The notes beneath the pieces were generated by a model, which was not told the origin of the DNA, did not search any database, and worked only from the letters and a program-made list of their open reading frames with translations. Below are positions 22,234-25,002 of a DNA stretch of 25,002 nt, piece by piece. The position numbers were made by a program, and so were the translations under genes. Each line of letters begins with the position of its first letter. Position 1 is the stretch's first letter. Source of the stretch: a virus; IMG/VR virus record IMGVR_UViG_3300044732_000842, positions 1 through 25,002 of that record, one strand, 5' to 3'.

Positions 22234-23820
22234 ATGGATTTAGCAGGCAAATTTCGGCAACTGGTGGAACAACAACCATTTGATCAGTTTCAAACTACTC
22301 GTGATCGCGACGCGGCCAAGTGGATTAGTCAACACGGTGGTGCTGCCATTGCCCTAGTGGGTGACAGCATAGCATTTGGTATCAGCAGTCAATTGAATCA
22401 AGGAGTGGTTGCAGATGCTGCCAAGGGATTGACCAGCACAGCAGTGTTGAGTCGTATCAAAGCCAATGTAAAACTGAAAAATGCCACTACTGCTGTGATC
22501 AGTGTGGGCAGCAACGACATTGTGGGCGGTCGAGGCAATGCTGCCATGTTGACTGCCAATGCACAAAAAATACGTAACGAACTCAATGCCAAGCAGTATA
22601 TTTGGATTGTGCCCTACGATTCAGTAGCCGCTGATGCTATTGACAAAGCCAAGGGCGCAGGAGATCAACTGATTACGCTGAAAGATTTCAGCACCAATGA
22701 CGGTGTACATCCCAGTAGTTACACTGCTGTGGCCAATGCTATTAGAAGCATGGTCAAAACCACTGCACAGCCCCGAGCAGACGCTGCTCCAACTACACAG
22801 AAATTTTCTGGCATTACAGTAGCCGATGAGCCTGTGATACCTGGTCAACCGTTAAGTCCACGACAGATGGCAGTGGTAGACATGAGCAAGTCCATGGGCA
22901 ACACACCCGGGCCAGAAGTGCAAGCAGCCTATGATCTAGCCAAACAGTCTACTGCGGCCAGTGGTGGCGCCGCACAGCCACAGAGTCAAACTCAGCCCGA
23001 GGATGTTGAAACACTGCAAAAGGCTTTGATGGCAGCAGGGTTTGACCTGCCTAAATATGGTGCAGACGGCAAAATGGGTCCCGAGACCAAGCAGGCTATA
23101 TTGCGAGCAGAACAGAAGTTGGGTCGCAGTCCCACTGGATCGATTACCACTCAAGAATTGGCCAAACTGAAAGGCACAACAGCAACAACACCGGCACCAG
23201 CAGCCACAGCAGCCAAACCCATGGATGCTGACAAATTGGCCAAATTGACTCAGTCCGTTGCCAACATGGAACAGGCACTGAGCAGAATCAAAAAAGAAAG
23301 CATACAGCGAGATCCAGTGTCAGAAATGGCGCAGTGGCGCACAATGATCGAAGCAGGACCCAGGACTGCTGCACAACAGGCTTCAATGCAGGCGGCAGCC
23401 ACTGGAGTTAATCCGCCTAATGATCCCTTTGGATTGGCTGCTGGCAGAACAGCACCAACAACACCACCAACAACTGGTAAATTGCAGCGACTGGGTCAAA
23501 ATTTAGCCAAGCGTGTGGTAGGCAGTGGGGGCGGAGCAGCAGGCGCTGCCAAGGCTGCAGGCAAGTTGGGCTTGCGAGCAATACCCTATTTGACCTTGCC
23601 TTTGTTGGCCTATGACCTGTATGGCGCATGGCGAGACGGTGTTGAAGAAGATGAACTAGCCCTTGATGCTGAAGTTCGTGCTGTGGTAGAACGAGAAATG
23701 GAAGCCATAATGACCATGGCAGATGATGCCGAAGCCATGGGCACCATACCAAAAGAACTGCAAGATCGAATTGCAAAAATCAAGCAACAATTAGAAGACT
23801 ACAAAAACAAAAACCGATAA
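22234..23820 (+). CDS. SGNH hydrolase fused to peptidoglycan-binding domain, large C-terminal tail
   Basis: The product is 528 residues. An SGNH hydrolase occupies about 38-170: VGDSIAFG (42-49; Ser45), VGSNDIVGG (91-99; Asn94) and TNDGVHPSSY (154-163; Asp156, His159). A PGRP1/PG_binding_1-like domain follows at 256-312 (DVETLQKALMAAGF, GADGKMGPETKQAILRAEQKLG). After Ala/Pro/Thr-rich linkers there is a Gly/Ala-rich run and one hydrophobic segment (about 437-452, LRAIPYLTLPLLAYDLYGAW), then an acidic coil. No signal peptide is seen. ATG 22234 has a GGAG run upstream. The likely role is a virion or lysis-related enzyme acting at the host cell wall; the composition is noticeably more G+C- and Ala-rich than the genes to the left. 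Confidence 0.85.
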   Translation: MDLAGKFRQLVEQQPFDQFQTTRDRDAAKWISQHGGAAIALVGDSIAFGISSQLNQGVVADAAKGLTSTAVLSRIKANVKLKNATTAVISVGSNDIVGGRGNAAMLTANAQKIRNELNAKQYIWIVPYDSVAADAIDKAKGAGDQLITLKDFSTNDGVHPSSYTAVANAIRSMVKTTAQPRADAAPTTQKFSGITVADEPVIPGQPLSPRQMAVVDMSKSMGNTPGPEVQAAYDLAKQSTAASGGAAQPQSQTQPEDVETLQKALMAAGFDLPKYGADGKMGPETKQAILRAEQKLGRSPTGSITTQELAKLKGTTATTPAPAATAAKPMDADKLAKLTQSVANMEQALSRIKKESIQRDPVSEMAQWRTMIEAGPRTAAQQASMQAAATGVNPPNDPFGLAAGRTAPTTPPTTGKLQRLGQNLAKRVVGSGGGAAGAAKAAGKLGLRAIPYLTLPLLAYDLYGAWRDGVEEDELALDAEVRAVVEREMEAIMTMADDAEAMGTIPKELQDRIAKIKQQLEDYKNKNR

Positions 23821-23830
23821 CGAGCAAAAC

Positions 23831-24301
23831 ATGTTAGTAGAAATAACAGACACAGATCTAGACCTCACACTAGAAGATCCCGTGAGACCAATGGTGCCCA
23901 TGTCATGGCGTCGTGAGCACACTGTTTGGGCATGGATGGAGAATCAACAGCGAGCAGCCACAGTGTGTGTTGCTTGGTTGGATTCAGTGCCCGACAGTGA
24001 AGAAGGCATGTTGATCATGCCCCGTGGATTCAAAGCAGTGGCCTACACTATTTGGAGCACAGCACCGGGTGCGGGCAAACGATTGATACTGGCACTGCAG
24101 GAAATGGTCAAAGAAAATCCTCTGTGTGAAGGCATGTATACACTGAGTCCCCCAACTGAGATGGCTCGTAAATTCCACATCAGCAACGGTGCTCGTGTGT
24201 ACAGAATCAACGAGCAGACCATCAACTATCAATACCAGCACGACAAAACCGCGGAACCCACAGCCCAACAGCGCGAAGCGCAGCGAAGCAAAAATTTGTA
24301 A
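23831..24301 (+). CDS. GNAT-like fold protein of T4-like phages
   Basis: The product is 156 residues. FKAVAYTIWSTAPGAGKRLILALQEMV resembles the GNAT acetyl-CoA loop and helix (AGAGKRL in place of the R/Q-x-x-G-x-G/A motif), and TEMARKFHISNGARVYRIN matches the final GNAT beta-bulge strand (a-x-x-F-h-x-x-N-G). The N-terminus is short for a full GNAT protein. From memory, similar proteins are conserved in marine T4-like phages and unannotated. The C-terminal tail is polar, with Gln and basic residues, and is encoded partly by a GCGAAGC direct repeat (24273-24279, 24283-24289). Acyltransferase activity is possible but unproven. Confidence 0.75.
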   Translation: MLVEITDTDLDLTLEDPVRPMVPMSWRREHTVWAWMENQQRAATVCVAWLDSVPDSEEGMLIMPRGFKAVAYTIWSTAPGAGKRLILALQEMVKENPLCEGMYTLSPPTEMARKFHISNGARVYRINEQTINYQYQHDKTAEPTAQQREAQRSKNL

Positions 24302-24310
24302 GCAATTTTT
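24290..24310 (+). terminator. Weak AT hairpin at the end of the GNAT-like gene
   Basis: AAAAATT (24290-24296) can pair with AATTTTT (24304-24310) around a 7-nt loop that includes the TAA stop. It is A-T only, so it would be weak; it may just reflect base composition. Confidence 0.25.
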
Positions 24311-24328
24311 TAGGTCATTAAACTAGCA

Positions 24329-24336
24329 TATAAATA
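24329..24336 (+). promoter_or_regulatory. T4-type late promoter TATAAATA of the DUF454 gene
   Basis: TATAAATAATCA begins at 24329, the same 12-mer as at 13930. The box predicts +1 at 24342, the A of the ATG. Confidence 0.8.
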
Positions 24337-24341
24337 ATCAC

Positions 24342-24773
24342 ATGCTGACCAATATTAAAAAATTCTTATACTTCACACTGGGATGCTTCTGCATCGTGAT
24401 GGCCTACATTGGCGTCGTCACTCCGGGCATTCCCTATAGTCCATTTGTAGTAGCAGCCGCATTCTGCTTTGCACGTAGCAGTGAACGAGCACATCGTTGG
24501 ATTATGACGCACCCAATCTTCGGACCGTTCTTAACCAACTGGAGCACCAAACGTGTGTTCCCACAGCGTATGAAATACTTGATGATTGGCATGATGTCAC
24601 TGAGTCTAGTGTTGATGACTGTGTCGGGCGTTAAACCAATTGGCATCCTAAGCACTGGTATCTTTATGCTGTTGGTAGCAGTGTGGGCATGGCGCTATCC
24701 CAGCACAGTGGATGAACATGATCAACGTGTAGCCAACGGTAAAAAGATTGGCTGGTTCAACAATAAAATTTAA
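24342..24773 (+). CDS. DUF454 (YbaN-like) inner-membrane protein
   Basis: The product is 143 residues, a little longer than E. coli YbaN (about 125). It has the DUF454 layout: a first membrane segment FLYFTLGCFCIVMAYIGVVTPGIPYSPFVVAAAFCFARSSER (8-49, containing the TPGIPxxPF and CFARSS motifs), a cytoplasmic HPIFGPFLTNW turn, and two further hydrophobic segments (about 79-93 and 98-120). From memory, similar proteins are common in marine T4-like phages; the role is unknown. With a late promoter it is probably made with virion proteins, so a role in the host membrane late in infection is plausible but inferred. A strong terminator follows 50 nt downstream. Confidence 0.88.
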   Translation: MLTNIKKFLYFTLGCFCIVMAYIGVVTPGIPYSPFVVAAAFCFARSSERAHRWIMTHPIFGPFLTNWSTKRVFPQRMKYLMIGMMSLSLVLMTVSGVKPIGILSTGIFMLLVAVWAWRYPSTVDEHDQRVANGKKIGWFNNKI

Positions 24774-24823
24774 CACAGTGTGTGACTGTGTAAACTAGAG
24801 TGAAACTGTGATAATATCATAGA

Positions 24824-24850
24824 AAAAGGACCGGGAGGTCCTTTTAGTTT
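24824..24850 (+). terminator. Rho-independent terminator
   Basis: AAAAGGACC (24824-24832), loop GGGA, then GGTCCTTTT (24837-24845) form a 9-bp perfect stem flanked by A and T runs, the layout of an intrinsic terminator. It closes the rightward transcription unit that includes the DUF454 gene. The A-run on the left lets it also work on the - strand. Confidence 0.85.
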
Positions 24851-24919
24851 GGCAGCGAGAAGAGAAATAATCTAGCCCGAAATGGGTCCTGCAGAGTAAA
24901 AAATTTGCCGCGCAAAAAA

Positions 24920-25002
24920 TTAAGGTGGAGTACTTTTCGTTTCAAGGTGGTGATTTTTACCCATAAGCGTGTAAAAATAGCGTTTACAAAATTGTATTTG
25001 TA
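24920..25002 (-). CDS. Possible 3' end of a leftward gene cut by the right edge
   Basis: On the - strand an open frame enters from the right edge and ends at TAA (complement of 24920-24922), giving 26 visible residues that finish MGKNHHLETKSTPP. No stop occurs between 24923 and the edge. At this length the frame may be chance. The same stretch also holds an AAGGTGG direct repeat (+ strand, 24922-24928 and 24945-24951) and a TACAAA/TTTGTA inverted repeat (24985-25002), which could instead be regulatory. If real, this gene converges on the DUF454 gene with the terminator between them. Confidence 0.25.
   Translation of the reverse strand, partial: QIQFCKRYFYTLMGKNHHLETKSTPP

Noticed and set aside
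24273-24289. GCGAAGC direct repeat as an attachment or recombination site
   Set aside because: Two 7-bp copies 3 nt apart lie inside the coding tail of the GNAT-like gene and look like a simple codon repeat.
24870-24925. Possible tRNA or small RNA after the terminator
   Set aside because: No cloverleaf arms, T-loop GTTC-type motif or CCA end can be drawn; only a short 5-bp hairpin is seen.

Overview
The window reads as part of a T4-like (tailed, contractile-type) virus genome, probably from a marine or freshwater metagenome. The evidence is a set of T4-type replication genes on the + strand: a UvsW-like helicase (3123-4577), a gp61-like primase (18061-19041) and a gp41/DnaB-like helicase (20704-22194). 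Good matches to the T4 late-promoter box TATAAATA sit just before genes at 13944, 17298 and 24342, and a further one lies on the - strand at 17323-17316. Genes are packed with 1-20 nt gaps or ATGA-type overlaps. There are no rRNA or tRNA genes, no transposases and no CRISPR arrays. The host cannot be named; no photosystem genes are visible.

Layout. 1-1873: three surface-glycan genes, one cut by the left edge and two on the - strand (glycosyltransferase and FkbM methyltransferase). 1885-1942: a compact divergent promoter region. 1949-5085: an unrecognised protein, uvsW and a conserved phage hypothetical. 5082-13900: an unbroken, translationally coupled run of nine sugar genes (cupin, RmlB-type 4,6-dehydratase, RfbH/E1-type PLP dehydratase, NeuB-like synthase, HAD phosphatase, acetolactate-synthase-like TPP enzyme, FkbM methyltransferase, SDR, zinc-ribbon methyltransferase). 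13944-14642: a glycosyltransferase with its own late promoter. 14645-14875: the 3' remnant of a GalE-type epimerase, marking the scarred edge of the sugar island. 14863-16908: four small phage core genes, the last being a 192-residue protein that looks like a condensed DNA polymerase III alpha core. 16905-18050: a small - strand gene and a probable virion protein, with crossed late promoters. 18061-22194: primase, a 38-residue protein, an SGNH hydrolase, a one-domain carbamoyltransferase, and helicase. 22234-24773: an SGNH/peptidoglycan-binding fusion, a GNAT-like protein and a DUF454 membrane protein, then a terminator.

How the genes may work together. The sugar island contains the ordered enzyme types used to make a C-4 branched 3,6-dideoxy sugar of the yersiniose kind: 4,6-dehydration, C-3 deoxygenation by a histidine-type PLP enzyme with iron-sulphur cysteines, TPP-dependent two-carbon transfer, then reduction and methylation. 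Glycosyltransferases, a carbamoyltransferase and SGNH hydrolases in the same window could place and decorate the product on a virion or host glycan. That reading is inference.

Two other signals stand out. Three + strand promoters with sigma70-like boxes and 17 bp spacers (at 1914, 18025 and 20669) and two of the late promoters place the predicted transcript start on, or one base before, the start codon, so these mRNAs may be leaderless. The mini polymerase-III-like protein keeps the PDxDxDF and KxDFL acidic motifs of the DnaE palm while lacking PHP, fingers and clamp-binding parts. Base composition also shifts: the sugar island is AT-rich, while 22.2-24.8 kb is visibly richer in G+C.
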